A stretch of DNA of 64,000 nucleotides from NCBI GenBank assembly GCA_965204665.1, contig OZ242002.1:1916753-1980752 (forward strand), written 5' to 3'. The position numbers and the translations under genes are program-made. Source of the DNA: Nemesobacter sp965204665 (GTDB lineage Bacteria; Desulfobacterota_D; UBA1144; Nemesobacterales; Nemesobacteraceae). Shown here piece after piece: positions 1 through 9,076 of the stretch. How positions within the stretch are numbered: position 1 is the first letter of the stretch; every line of letters begins with the position of its first letter. The notes beneath the pieces were generated by a model. It saw nothing but the letters and a program-made list of their open reading frames with translations. It did no database searches and had not been told where the DNA came from.

Positions 1-182
1 CTTATCCCGACATCCGAGCAGTTTGCGAAGAAACGTTCAAGTAGACTGTCTTCGAGTTCAGGAGGTCTCCCGCCTCTCGGAGACCTGGTGAACATCTGAA
101 AGCATTCGCAGCCCAGTTTTTTCGCCCTGAGTGGGGCGTTTTCAATACCACCCGCTATTGATACATGAGCTCCGAATTTCAT
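1..182 (-). CDS. nfo: Endonuclease IV, N-terminal part (cut by window edge)
   Basis: The reverse strand encodes about 60 residues beginning MKFGAHVSIAGG, followed by a CFQMFTRSPR stretch. This is the characteristic start of the AP endonuclease IV (Nfo) TIM-barrel family, which cleaves abasic sites in base excision repair using a zinc cluster. The start ATG at 180-182 is preceded on the reverse strand by an AAGGAGAT ribosome binding site. The gene runs off the left edge, so the metal-binding C-terminal parts cannot be checked. It is divergent from the arginine decarboxylase gene to its right, so the 80 bp between them probably hold two promoters. Confidence 0.88.
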   Translation of the reverse strand, partial: MKFGAHVSIAGGIENAPLRAKKLGCECFQMFTRSPRGGRPPELEDSLLERFFANCSDVGI

Positions 183-261
183 CTGATATCTCCTTTTTTC
201 CGTAGTTGACAAAATCAATCAGCAAATATAATTTAACGCCACTAAAACCGGAGGCCTTTCA

Positions 262-816
262 ATGATACCCACAACCGCTTTTGTGACCAAGGGCGTAGGC
301 AAGCACAAAGAAAAACTTTCAAGTTTTGAACTTGCACTCAGAAACGCAGACATAGCTCAGTTCAACCTCGTCAAGGTTTCAAGCATATTTCCTCCGAGTT
401 GTCAGCTCGTAAACAGGGAAAAGGGACTTGAAATGCTCTCGCCTGGACAGGTTGTGTTTGTAGTCATGAGTGAAAACTCCACAAACGAACCCAGCAGACT
501 CATAGCGACTTCGATAGGTCTCGCTATTCCGAAAGATAAGAATCGCTACGGCTACATATCGGAACATCACAGTTACGGACAGAAAGAGATTGTGGCGGGC
601 GAATACGCAGAAGACCTCGCGGCATACATGCTGGCAACCACTCTTAACGCTCCCTTTGACCCTGATAAAAGTTATGACGAACAAAAAGACATTTGGGAAA
701 TAAGTGGACACAAGGTAAAAAGTAGAAACGTAACTCAGACAGCCATCGGGGATAAAAACGGTCTCTGGACGACGGTTATAACTTCGGTGGTTTTCTGCTC
801 ATACAAAAGCGCCTGA
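262..816 (+). CDS. pdaD: Pyruvoyl-dependent arginine decarboxylase
   Basis: The 184-residue product matches the PvlArgDC family, which makes agmatine from arginine as the first step of polyamine synthesis. The proenzyme self-cleaves at a Ser-Ser pair to generate the pyruvoyl cofactor; here the pair lies at residues 40-41 inside NLVKVSSIFPP, as in the Methanocaldococcus enzyme. The length is normal for the family. The ATG has a GGAGG site 7 bases upstream. Its 3' end overlaps the convergent recN by 18 bp. No agmatinase or spermidine synthase gene is visible nearby. Confidence 0.9.
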   Translation: MIPTTAFVTKGVGKHKEKLSSFELALRNADIAQFNLVKVSSIFPPSCQLVNREKGLEMLSPGQVVFVVMSENSTNEPSRLIATSIGLAIPKDKNRYGYISEHHSYGQKEIVAGEYAEDLAAYMLATTLNAPFDPDKSYDEQKDIWEISGHKVKSRNVTQTAIGDKNGLWTTVITSVVFCSYKSA

Positions 817-2481
817 ATTCCGTTCGGTTCCATTTATAAGTTCCCGTGCGGCTTCCAAAGTTTTCTCTGAAACGCTCTGCCCCGCAAGCATTCTGCTTAT
901 CTCAACAACCCTTTGCTCTTCAGTGAGAATATCTACAGAAACATCGGTCTCGTCGTGACTGAACTTCTTGGAAACAAGAAGATGGGTGTCGGCGAATTTC
1001 GCGATCTGTGGCAGGTGGGTTATGCATATAACCTGGTTTTTGTCAGAGAGATTCTTTATTTTTTTGCCTATTGTCTCCGCCACGGATCCTCCTATGCCCG
1101 CATCCACCTCGTCAAACACTAAAACTGCTCCAGAATCGCTCGGAGCGACAAAACTTCTGAGCAAAAGCATTATTCTTGAAAGTTCCCCTCCTGATGCGAC
1201 TTTGTTCACCGGTCGCGGTTTCTGACCCGGGTTTGCGGAAAAAAGGAACATCACGTTGTCGGCACCATCGGAAGAAAGTTCTTTTTCCTTGAATTCCACT
1301 GAAAATTTCGCGTTTCCAATTCCTACGGAATCACACTTTTCCGCAAAAAGTTGCTCAATCTTCCGCGCGACCTCCTTCCTTTTAACAGAAAGCATTTTTG
1401 CCAGACCAAGAACCTTTTCCAGAAGAGAATCCCGCTTCCGTTTCTTCTCTTCAAGAACCGATGTATGGTTCTTGAGATCCTCAAGTTCCCGTCCCATCAG
1501 GCCGCATTTTTTTAGCATGTCCTCAATGGAGTCCCCATACTTCCTTTTAAGTTTCTTTATCTCTTCAAGACGGGATACCACCTCATTTAGTCTCTCGGGA
1601 TTATGTTCAAGCCTTCCTGCAAATTCGCTCAGACCGTAAAAAACATCTTCGGTTTCTATAAGCACATCCGAAACCCTCTTGTGTAGATCCTCAAGAGAGG
1701 AATCAAGGTCGGAAACCCGTCCAAGATGGGATGCCGCCCGCTTTAAAAAACCTGCAGCGGAATTTTCTCCCTCGTAAATAACATCCATGGCGTTTGTAAG
1801 AGAACAAGAAAACTTCTCAGAGTTTTCAAGCATTACTCTTTCAGCGTCAAGAGTTGCATCCTCGCCGGGTTGCGGAGACACTCTTGTTATCTCGTCCACT
1901 GAAAACCGTAGGAAATCCTCTCTCTGCGCCCCTTCCCGTTCTTTTTTCTCAAAAGCATCAAGTTCAGACTGAACGCGGGCAAGTTCCGCGTACGTATCTC
2001 TATATTCAGAAAGATCATGTTCAAGTTGAGAAAAAGCATCCAAATAGGCTAAATAGCTGCTTTTTTTAAGTAAGACTTGATGTTCGTGCTGACTGAATAT
2101 GTTTATGAAGCCTTCAGTTAATCTTGAGAGAAGCGCAAGTGAAGCAATTGATCCGTTCACATATACCCTGGTTTTTCCGTTGGTGGGTAAAGTTCTTTTT
2201 ATAACCAGTTCTCCGTCGCGGTCCTCAACGCCGCAATCCTCAAGTTTTTTCCATATGACTGAATCGGCTGGAAATTCGAAAAGAGCTTCTACAGATGCTT
2301 CAATCTTCTGTGACTTCAGTTGATCCCGACTGAATTTTCCACCTAAAATTACGGTTATAGCTTCTACTATAAGGGACTTCCCGGTTCCTGTCTCACCTGT
2401 AATCACATTCAGGTGTCTCCCGAAATTAATGGAGATGTCGTCTATTATGGCAAAATTTCTGAGTTTGAGTTCAACCAGCAT
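799..2481 (-). CDS. recN: DNA repair protein RecN
   Basis: The 560-residue protein is an SMC-like ATPase of double-strand break repair. It has the N-terminal signature LKLRNFAIIDD, a Walker A GETGTGKS near residues 29-36, a long central coiled coil, an ABC signature ASGGELSR, and Walker B VLVFDEVDAGIGG near the C terminus. Length is typical for RecN. It lies 44 bp downstream of proA on the same strand, so the two may be co-transcribed. Its end converges with the arginine decarboxylase gene. No anomalies seen. Confidence 0.95.
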   Translation of the reverse strand: MLVELKLRNFAIIDDISINFGRHLNVITGETGTGKSLIVEAITVILGGKFSRDQLKSQKIEASVEALFEFPADSVIWKKLEDCGVEDRDGELVIKRTLPTNGKTRVYVNGSIASLALLSRLTEGFINIFSQHEHQVLLKKSSYLAYLDAFSQLEHDLSEYRDTYAELARVQSELDAFEKKEREGAQREDFLRFSVDEITRVSPQPGEDATLDAERVMLENSEKFSCSLTNAMDVIYEGENSAAGFLKRAASHLGRVSDLDSSLEDLHKRVSDVLIETEDVFYGLSEFAGRLEHNPERLNEVVSRLEEIKKLKRKYGDSIEDMLKKCGLMGRELEDLKNHTSVLEEKKRKRDSLLEKVLGLAKMLSVKRKEVARKIEQLFAEKCDSVGIGNAKFSVEFKEKELSSDGADNVMFLFSANPGQKPRPVNKVASGGELSRIMLLLRSFVAPSDSGAVLVFDEVDAGIGGSVAETIGKKIKNLSDKNQVICITHLPQIAKFADTHLLVSKKFSHDETDVSVDILTEEQRVVEISRMLAGQSVSEKTLEAARELINGTERNSGAFV

Positions 2482-2525
2482 CCGTCTTCAGGGAGATTTG
2501 TTTGGGGAGATGAATGTATATTTTT

Positions 2526-3821
2526 TCAGTTCCTTACCTGCCCGTCTCCCCTTACGACAAACTTTGATGTCGTCAATTCTTCTATTCCCATGGGACCGAA
2601 TGCATGAAGTTTGGAAGTGCTTATACCGATTTCAGCCCCGAGGCCCAACTGGTAGCCGTCATTGAATCTGGTAGATGTGTTAACCATAACAGCAGACGAG
2701 TCGACTTCTCTGACGAATCTTTCCGCATTTTCCGTATTTTGCGTAACTATGGCTTCAGTATGCATAGAACCATATGTCTGTATATGATCTATTGCCTGAT
2801 CAATAGATGAAACGACCCTTACATTAAGGATCAGATCAAGATACTCTTCGTACCAGTCGTTTTCCCGTGCCTCTGCCATCTCCGGAAAAAGTTTTCTCGT
2901 GTTTTCACATCCCTTGAGTATAACTCCGTCCGCCTCAAATTTTTTCACTGCGATAGAAAGGAATTCCCGGGCACAGGAGGCGTGAACAAGCATTGTTTCC
3001 ATTGAATTACACACTCCAGGTCTCTGAACTTTCGCGTTGCGGCAGATGTTTTCGGCTATTTCAAGGTCTGCGTATTGGTCGACATAGACATGACATACAC
3101 CTTTATAATGTTTGAGTACAGGAATCCGGGAATTCCGTGAAACAAACCGTATAAGCCCTTCTCCTCCCCGTGGGATAATAAGGTCTATGCTGTCTTCAAG
3201 TTTAAGCATTTCGGTAACAATGTCTCTATCCGCAATCGGAACCACTTGAGCCGAGTAAGTAGATAAACCGCTTTTGAGAAAAGAATCAGTCATTACGTCA
3301 CAGATAGCTAGGTTCGACCTTAAGGTTTCAGAACCCCCGCGCAGAATCACCGAATTACCCGATTTTACGCATAATCCCGCCGCATCAGCAGTGACCCCGG
3401 GTCTTGACTCGTAAATGATCCCTATTACACCCAGAGGGATTCTTCTCTTTTCAACCGAGATTCCATTCGGTCTTGTCCATTTTGCGGAAACCGTACCGAC
3501 GGGGTCTTTGAGTTTTGCCACCTGCCGTAGCCCGTCCGCAATTCCTTCTATTCTTGAAGGAGTGAGTATCAGGCGGTCTACAAGAGCAGATGAAAGTCCC
3601 TTTCCCCTAGCATCAATAACATCTTTTGCGTTTTCAGTAATCAGTTCCCGGCTTCTTTTCCTAAGGAGTTCAGCAAAACAGATGAGAAATTCGTTTTTCT
3701 GCGAAGTGGGAGCACATGCAAGAGAGCGTGCGGCTTTTCTTGAGTTCTCAGCTATGGTACTTATAAGTTTTGTTGTCGGGCGGGAACCGGAATGTCCTGA
3801 CTCTTCGGGCAAAACAGACAT
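2526..3821 (-). CDS. proA: Gamma-glutamyl phosphate reductase
   Basis: ProA reduces gamma-glutamyl phosphate to glutamate semialdehyde in proline synthesis. The aldehyde-dehydrogenase-fold motifs are present, including the catalytic cysteine in QRPGVCNSMETML and the substrate segment YESRPGVTADAAGLC. I choose the start at 3821 (MSVLPEESG): an AGAGGAG site sits immediately upstream and the product is then 431 residues, near the family length. A longer frame extends 24 codons further up but has no plausible binding site. proB is not next to it. Confidence 0.95.
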   Translation of the reverse strand: MSVLPEESGHSGSRPTTKLISTIAENSRKAARSLACAPTSQKNEFLICFAELLRKRSRELITENAKDVIDARGKGLSSALVDRLILTPSRIEGIADGLRQVAKLKDPVGTVSAKWTRPNGISVEKRRIPLGVIGIIYESRPGVTADAAGLCVKSGNSVILRGGSETLRSNLAICDVMTDSFLKSGLSTYSAQVVPIADRDIVTEMLKLEDSIDLIIPRGGEGLIRFVSRNSRIPVLKHYKGVCHVYVDQYADLEIAENICRNAKVQRPGVCNSMETMLVHASCAREFLSIAVKKFEADGVILKGCENTRKLFPEMAEARENDWYEEYLDLILNVRVVSSIDQAIDHIQTYGSMHTEAIVTQNTENAERFVREVDSSAVMVNTSTRFNDGYQLGLGAEIGISTSKLHAFGPMGIEELTTSKFVVRGDGQVRN

Positions 3822-3928
3822 ATTAATCTCCTCTGGAATTATGATAGAAATTCGCCCGAAACGCAAACTGGACGGAGGTCTCGGAGAAACCACGGGGCGA
3901 TATCTATCCCCTCCCGAAAAACATATAC

Positions 3929-4531
3929 CTAACCGATGTTACCTATGTTCTTTTTTTTAAGGTAACCAAGTATTTGTTGTTTACACTCATCGATAGAGAA
4001 GTTCTCCGTATCAACCTTTATTTCGGGGTTCAGAGGTTCTTCGTACGGGTCATCAATTCCGGTAAAACCTTTTATAACTCCTTCCCTAGCTTTTTTATAA
4101 AGTCCTTTTACATCTCTCTGTTCACATTGGTCGACGGAACAATCAACGAATATTTCTACAAACTCACCTTTCTCAACAAGTTTCCTTACCGCGTCACGGT
4201 CAACTCTGTATGGGGAGACAAAGGCTGAAAGCACTATAACGCCGGCGTTCATAAAAAGTTTTGAAACCTCTCCTATTCTTCTTATGTTTTCCTCACGGTC
4301 TTCAGCGGAAAAGCCGAGGTCTTTGCAGAGCCCCATCCTTATATTATCTCCATCCAATATATAAGTACGACAACTGTTGCGTATAAGTTCCTTTTCAACC
4401 TCGTTTGCGAGGGTGGATTTTCCAGAACTGGGAAGCCCAGTTAACCAGAGAATCAGAGAATCATGACCATTGAGTTTTCTCCTATCCTCCTTAGTGATTT
4501 CATGTTGGTGTGGAATAACAAACCTTTCCAT
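3929..4531 (-). CDS. cysC: Adenylylsulfate (APS) kinase
   Basis: The 200-residue product phosphorylates APS to PAPS in sulfate activation. It shows the P-loop GLPSSGKST at residues 32-40, the DGDNIRMGLCKDLGF and REENIRRIGEV substrate-binding segments, the SAFVSPYR strand, and the lid segment ending in FTGIDDPYEEPLNPE. A GGAGGAAG site precedes the ATG. It stands alone: no cysD/cysN or ATP sulfurylase is adjacent, so the sulfurylase must be elsewhere. proA lies just downstream on the same strand with a 107 bp gap. Confidence 0.95.
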   Translation of the reverse strand: MERFVIPHQHEITKEDRRKLNGHDSLILWLTGLPSSGKSTLANEVEKELIRNSCRTYILDGDNIRMGLCKDLGFSAEDREENIRRIGEVSKLFMNAGVIVLSAFVSPYRVDRDAVRKLVEKGEFVEIFVDCSVDQCEQRDVKGLYKKAREGVIKGFTGIDDPYEEPLNPEIKVDTENFSIDECKQQILGYLKKKNIGNIG

Positions 4532-4693
4532 TTTACTTCCTCCAATAGGTATGGCGCTAAAAGTGATTTTTGAAAACGGAGAAAAAACACATTCGAACCC
4601 GAATCCATAGTTCGGAACAACAGAAACAAAACTTTACCGGTATTTATTTTACAGCAAAAAACCACAGATTGTCCATTAAACGCCTTTACAGCA

Positions 4694-5035
4694 ATGATGA
4701 AACAGAGCAGAATTGAAGTTGATCAGGCACGGAAAGGCTTGGAGGTTTTTAAACGCATTCCGTTGCAATACGTTCGGGTTAACACGGAAAATGTCGTAGA
4801 TATCGGATATAGGTTAAACACTTACGCGTATGATGCGTATTTTCTGGATTGCTCCGCAAGACATAATGCGCCTTTACTGACACTGGATCTTACAATGAAA
4901 GGCATAGCGGAACAACTCGGCATCGAACTTTTAAAGGTGGAGGAAGACGTAAAATGGAAATCTATTCATATTCAGAGGCTAGGCAAAAGCTGGCGAGCGT
5001 ACTGGACGAAGCGGACTCGGTCGGAAAAGTATTGA
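4694..5035 (+). pseudogene. PIN-domain (VapC-type) toxin, N-terminally truncated
   Basis: The readable part resembles the second half of a PIN nuclease: a NAFTAMMKQ-like helix at about 4676-4700, then IPLQYVRV, the core segment TYAYDAYFLDCSARH and LLTLD. The N-terminal half, which should carry the first catalytic aspartate, is absent and no other frame upstream restores it. The frame also runs about 80 bases into the following antitoxin gene instead of stopping near its start, so the 3' end may be shifted too. I read it as a decayed toxin; the Phd-like gene downstream supports this. Confidence 0.6.
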
Positions 5036-5196
5036 TACGTCGAAGAGACGGCAGAATATACTCACTCGTACCGGAAAGTCCTCCCCGTTCTCCATTGGAC
5101 GTTCCCTGCGTGGAAGCGAATATATCTGCCGGACAAGTCGTCTCTCTTATAAGAAGCGAACGAGGCAGAACAAGAGGTTACTTGAAGCGAGAGTAA
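4954..5196 (+). CDS. Phd/YefM-family antitoxin-like protein
   Basis: This 80-residue protein begins MEIYSYSEARQKLASVLDEA and continues KVLIRRRDGRIYSLVPE, the pattern of Phd/YefM-type antitoxin DNA-binding domains. A GGTGGAGGAAG site precedes the ATG. The gene starts inside the 3' end of the PIN-toxin remnant, giving the less common toxin-first order. With the toxin truncated it is probably an orphan. The C-terminal third is Arg-rich and not recognisable as a standard toxin-neutralising tail. Confidence 0.65.
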   Translation: MEIYSYSEARQKLASVLDEADSVGKVLIRRRDGRIYSLVPESPPRSPLDVPCVEANISAGQVVSLIRSERGRTRGYLKRE

Positions 5197-6210
5197 AAAC
5201 CTCGGACGACCTGAAAACACATGTCTCGACACGAAGCTCACCAACTGCATCTCAGATATTTCCTCGGGTGGCGCGTGGAAACTTGATAAGCTGAAAGAAA
5301 GCCGACGGTTTTCCGCGTCTGCCGAAAAAATCAGCGGAGATTACTTTCCACCCGGTCTGCGTCAACCGCAAAAAAAGGTGTCTTCATATAAATCTTGTCG
5401 GCTGAAAAACCGTTGAATGCTGAACAAACTTTCAACACTGATGAGTGTGACACTCCTCATATATTCCTGATTATCCGAGTTGCCATCCGTCTTTATTGAA
5501 ACCACTCTTGATTTCCATTTTTTTGTATTGTCTTACTCTATGTACTATATTGTTGTTTAGACCGAACGGTTATAGAAACTGTTTTTGCTGATATTCGCGG
5601 GAGCACTTATCGCAACCGCCCACCAGAGGTCCGTCGCCGAGGCCGGGTCCGGAAGCAGATTTTTCAATCCGGTTCTTGATGTTGACTGGAACGCTCTATT
5701 TCCGATAAAAATCGGTGGTGTAGATATAACCCCGGAAAAGGAATCGACACGGTGGATGTTTTGTACAAATTGCTTCACCACGCAAGGATTACAAAGACGC
5801 ATCCTGCACAGGAATGGTTTCTGGATATACGCACTTACGTGGTAGACCTTGTTGAGGTATGCGGGGTTCAGTCCTACGAAGAGCCAAGCTTTTGCGGGAA
5901 CCGAGAAACTATGAGGAGTATGTAAAGTTCAAAGTGGCCTATATGGGGTTTGTTGTGGCAGAGGAGTATGCACTGCCAGAGCAATCAAGAAGTCCGTGAT
6001 ACCGCCGATTTAAGTGTGGTCAGTTGAAAGATTATAATGAGCGATATGTGAACCGAACCCCGAAATCAGCCGTACTGCAATGCCTCGAACTTTCATTTTC
6101 TATTGATTTTCGCATTCTATGGTTTAGAATTCAGACTCGGAGTTTTAGTAAGATTTTTATTTGAATTCTCCAGAAGACTCATAAGATTGACCCTAAGGAG
6201 CATATCTGCT
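5197..6210. other. Degenerate region without intact genes
   Basis: About 1 kb between the antitoxin gene and the next credible gene. It holds a possible TraU remnant (5585-5845) and, at 5560-5574, a 15-base string GACCGAACGGTTATA that also forms the core of the inverted ends seen near 30.08 kb and 36.07 kb. A short in-frame piece around 5880-5995 reads RNYEEYVKFKVAYMGFVVAEE but I do not recognise it. The remainder shows stops in all frames and looks like decayed accessory DNA. Confidence 0.5.
5585..5845 (+). pseudogene. Possible fragment of a TraU-like conjugation protein
   Basis: The 86-residue frame has a hydrophobic start (MLIFAGALIATA) and then RFFNPVLDVDWNALFPIKIGG, which resembles the start of mature TraU of F-type conjugation systems (FFNP-TD-CW--IFP--IGG). 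The two characteristic cysteines around the tryptophan are missing and similarity stops within 30 residues. No other transfer genes are present. I regard this as a weak call; it could be unrelated secreted-protein debris. Confidence 0.3.
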
Positions 6211-6657
6211 TTGCCAAGACGTAAGGAACTTGAAAAAAAAGAGCATACGATGACTTTCAGACTACCTGTAAGCCATCAAGAGTATGTATATTCAAAAGCA
6301 AATGACAAAGATATATCCAAAAGTGAGTTTATAAGAATCATTATAGATAAAGACAGGAGAGGAGAAGGCGTTAAAGAACCTACAGAAAGTGAAGTGGTTT
6401 CCTTCCTCAAGGGACTTTCTTCTGAGGAGAGAGAATATCTTCTAGATAAGGTGGAGCAAAGCGAAAAAAGAAGAATCAAGTTCTTTATAGACAAGACCAT
6501 TGAGCAGAACCCAAAATACGGAGTGAGCCAAGTTGCTGAAATGGTAAATAAAAGGTTCAACGTACCGATTGACCTTAATCTCAGACGCAGGATTGGTCTT
6601 CGTATAAAAAGCACGAAAAGAAAGAGAAAATTTGTTTACGTACTCGAAGAAGAATAA
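6211..6657 (+). CDS. Ribbon-helix-helix-like protein of unknown function
   Basis: The 148-residue product is basic and Lys/Glu rich. Residues about 14-45 (MTFRLPVSHQEYV to KSEFIRIIID) look like a ribbon-helix-helix DNA-binding unit of the CopG/Arc type. The remainder is predicted helical, with a charged C terminus rich in Lys and Arg. I choose the TTG at 6211 because AAGGAG lies 10-15 bases upstream; an ATG at 6250 is the alternative, while the upstream frame to 6103 lacks a binding site. No partner gene is adjacent; ndk follows 92 bp later. Confidence 0.55.
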   Translation: MPRRKELEKKEHTMTFRLPVSHQEYVYSKANDKDISKSEFIRIIIDKDRRGEGVKEPTESEVVSFLKGLSSEEREYLLDKVEQSEKRRIKFFIDKTIEQNPKYGVSQVAEMVNKRFNVPIDLNLRRRIGLRIKSTKRKRKFVYVLEEE

Positions 6658-6749
6658 CGATTGCGGCTGGGCTCGCCGATAGTAGAGACTCCCTGTTTTT
6701 CCGACAAAGCAGTTTTTGTACCCTTTATCAATCCCCTTGAGGTGAAAAA

Positions 6750-7166
6750 ATGGAAAAGACGCTGTCAATAGTGAAACCTGACGGAGTTGAGAAAAATCTT
6801 ATAGGTGAGGTTCTCGGTAGATTTGAGAGTAAGGGAATAAAGGTAGTTGCTCTCAAGATCATACATATGTCAAAAACTAAAGCTGAAGGTTTTTATCATA
6901 TTCACAGAGAGAGACCTTTCTTTTCAAGCCTTACGGATTTTATGTCTTCCGGTCCGTGCGTAGTAATGGTTCTTAGCGGAGAAAATGTAATTTCTCGGGT
7001 AAGGACTATCATGGGATCCACTAACCCCGAGGATGCGGAACCCGGAACGATCAGAAAAGATTTAGCTTCGGGAATTGAAAGAAATGTAGTACATGGTTCG
7101 GACTCGCCCGAGTCGGCTGATTACGAAATAGGGTATTTTTTCAATCGGTTTGAAATTATGGATTAA
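6750..7166 (+). CDS. ndk: Nucleoside diphosphate kinase
   Basis: The 138-residue protein transfers gamma-phosphate between nucleoside tri- and diphosphates. It starts MEKTLSIVKPDGV, has the ATP-binding RERPFF and GSTNPEDAEPGTIR segments and the active-site histidine in NVVHGSDSPESA. Length is that of the standard bacterial enzyme. GAGGTG lies 8 bases before the ATG. holA follows after a 50 bp gap on the same strand. Confidence 0.97.
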   Translation: MEKTLSIVKPDGVEKNLIGEVLGRFESKGIKVVALKIIHMSKTKAEGFYHIHRERPFFSSLTDFMSSGPCVVMVLSGENVISRVRTIMGSTNPEDAEPGTIRKDLASGIERNVVHGSDSPESADYEIGYFFNRFEIMD

Positions 7167-7216
7167 CGTATAACCTACTGCAAACACCACCTATTTCGAT
7201 CGGAAAACCAGTCATA

Positions 7217-8230
7217 ATGCCTACTGAGAAAACTGTCGATGTTCATCCTGTTATAGCAGTGAGAAGCAGCCAGTCCGTTCTCTTGGAAGAATTTGTCGAG
7301 AATCTCAAAAAAACAATTTCGAAAGATCAGTCAAAACTGCTCTTTGAAAGCAGGCATGTCGACAACACACCTTTCTCGGAAATGATCCAAGAAGCAAGGA
7401 CTTTCCCGATGTTCTACGAAAAAAAAATGGTCGTCGTCAAGGGATATGACGGCTTTTCCAAAAACGACCTCAAGTTATTGGATAACTACGCATCCGCTCC
7501 TTCGTCTTTTTGCGTACTCGTTCTAGTTTCTCAGGGAACCCGGAAAACTAGAACTAAAACATCAAAGAATATAAAGATGATAGACCTCGACAAAGGCAAA
7601 GTTATTGATCAGGAAATAGCGCGTCTTGCTGGAAAACTCGGAATGAAACTTACTCCGGGCGCAGTCGGTTTCGTAAAAAGCATGCTCGGTGAGGATATGA
7701 ACCTTATAAGAAATGAACTTGAAAAGATATCTCTCTACAAAGGATGCGAAAAATCCTTAGATGAAGACGATCTGAGAGGATTTGTGGAGAAACACAGCAC
7801 GGAAAACGTGTTTTCCCTATCTACAGCGCTTTCAAACAGAGACCTGAAACGTTCCATGAGCATACTCGGAGAACTCAAGAAATCAAGAGAAGAACCACTT
7901 TCCATACTGTACATGATCGCCTGGAGATTCCGACAGATATTCAAGGCATCTCAACTTATCCAAGATGGAAAATCCAATAATGAAATCGCAAGAGCCTTAA
8001 AAACATCCCCCGGTGCTGTATACTACATAAAAAAAAGTGCAGGGAACTTCATACAGACGGACATTGAGAGAGTGCTGGCGTTGATAGAACAGACTGACTA
8101 CGGAATCAAAAACAGTTCTGCTGACAGTCGAGTCTTGATTGAAAGACTCGTGCTCTCAATATGCTCAGAAAAAACCGATTCTGTTTACCTGCGCGACTCT
8201 CTCAGGAAGCAGGATTATGTACGCGACTGA
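7217..8230 (+). CDS. holA: DNA polymerase III delta subunit (clamp-loader wrench)
   Basis: The 337-residue protein has the HolA pattern: an N-terminal AAA-like domain without a functional P-loop, the MFYEKKMVVVKGYDGF segment (typical LP.F...R.V.V in the family), the central LGEDMNLIRNELEKISLY motif, and a C-terminal helical collar domain ending in ADSRVLIERLVLSIC. It opens the sliding clamp in the clamp-loader complex. No strong ribosome binding site is seen before 7217. Its last 29 bases overlap the convergent rpsT gene, as holA and rpsT are often neighbours. Confidence 0.88.
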   Translation: MPTEKTVDVHPVIAVRSSQSVLLEEFVENLKKTISKDQSKLLFESRHVDNTPFSEMIQEARTFPMFYEKKMVVVKGYDGFSKNDLKLLDNYASAPSSFCVLVLVSQGTRKTRTKTSKNIKMIDLDKGKVIDQEIARLAGKLGMKLTPGAVGFVKSMLGEDMNLIRNELEKISLYKGCEKSLDEDDLRGFVEKHSTENVFSLSTALSNRDLKRSMSILGELKKSREEPLSILYMIAWRFRQIFKASQLIQDGKSNNEIARALKTSPGAVYYIKKSAGNFIQTDIERVLALIEQTDYGIKNSSADSRVLIERLVLSICSEKTDSVYLRDSLRKQDYVRD

Positions 8231-8489
8231 GATCATCAAGTTTTTTTGAAAACCTGGATATACGCCTTGAAGCTTTTCTCTTGTGAATTACTCCTTTAGT
8301 GGAAGCCTTGGCTGTTAGGGAGACAAGTTCTTTTAAGATATCTTTGGATTTTTCAACGTCCTTGCTCTCAAGAGCATCCGTGTAGCCTTTGATCTTGGTT
8401 TTGAGAGTGGACATCACAAACCTGTTCCTTTCCCGCCTTTTAAGACTCTGGCGGTGCTTCTTCTGCGCTGATTTTATTCTAAGGCTCAT
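8202..8489 (-). CDS. rpsT: 30S ribosomal protein S20
   Basis: The 95-residue basic protein begins MSLRIKSAQKKHRQSLKRRERN and contains the VSLTAKASTKGVIHKRKASRRISRF segment diagnostic of S20, which binds 16S rRNA early in assembly. I start it at 8489 because TTGGAGG lies 5 bases upstream; a frame beginning four codons earlier would place that site inside the gene. The 3' end overlaps holA in convergent orientation. Confidence 0.95.
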   Translation of the reverse strand: MSLRIKSAQKKHRQSLKRRERNRFVMSTLKTKIKGYTDALESKDVEKSKDILKELVSLTAKASTKGVIHKRKASRRISRFSKKLDDLSRVHNPAS

Positions 8490-8639
8490 AAAAACCTCCA
8501 AGGATTGGTAACCGAACCATCAATCTACATCTCCTGTAATTATTGTCAAATCCAGAATGCTGCTTCATCACGCTCTGCAAATTCAAGACAGCAATACAAA
8601 ACAAGCATCTAACGGGTTGTATGCCTACCGTCCATCAGC

Positions 8640-9062
8640 ACCAATCGGCACACACCCCTACCCTATAGCCGCCGCATATTTCTCACCGCACTGGCCAGAC
8701 AGCAGGCAGCATTCCGAAGGAGAATCAACTGAATAGCAGCACCGGTCTCCATACAAACCCGTCATACAGTCCGTGCAAACCAGCACTTTTTTCCTGCCAA
8801 CCGCATGACCGCTTTCCACGATCAGACCATTGACCGCGGCAAACAGTTCAGGATTCAGAAAACTCACATTGTCTACTATTGTCCGGTAACCGTATTGATG
8901 CTCGTCCTTGTCCGAATGTGCCGGGAACAGAGACAGCGTGTTATGTTGTATCGCCGGGTTAACCCGTCAGGCAGTCGACGACAGGCGGCTAGGATATGTT
9001 ATCCGAGGTTGATGATTTACATCCATGGAAGCAGGGTCGGGAATGTCGGGTTTTCATCTGCA
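8640..9062 (-). pseudogene. Decayed transposase and DUF4338-type fragments
   Basis: This intergenic stretch has no intact gene. On the reverse strand, 8895-9060 reads NPTFPTLLPWM..INLG.HILAACRRLP with stops and shifts; this aligns by eye with the DUF4338 segment NPRFLILPWIQIPDLGSHIL seen near 32.6 kb. Next to it, about 8700-8875 encodes VSFLNPELFAAVNGLIVESGHAV, which resembles a piece of an ISNCY-like transposase. Both pieces are too broken to function. The part 8502-8640 shows nothing recognisable. Confidence 0.5.
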
Positions 9063-9076
9063 ATCTGGTGTTCCGT

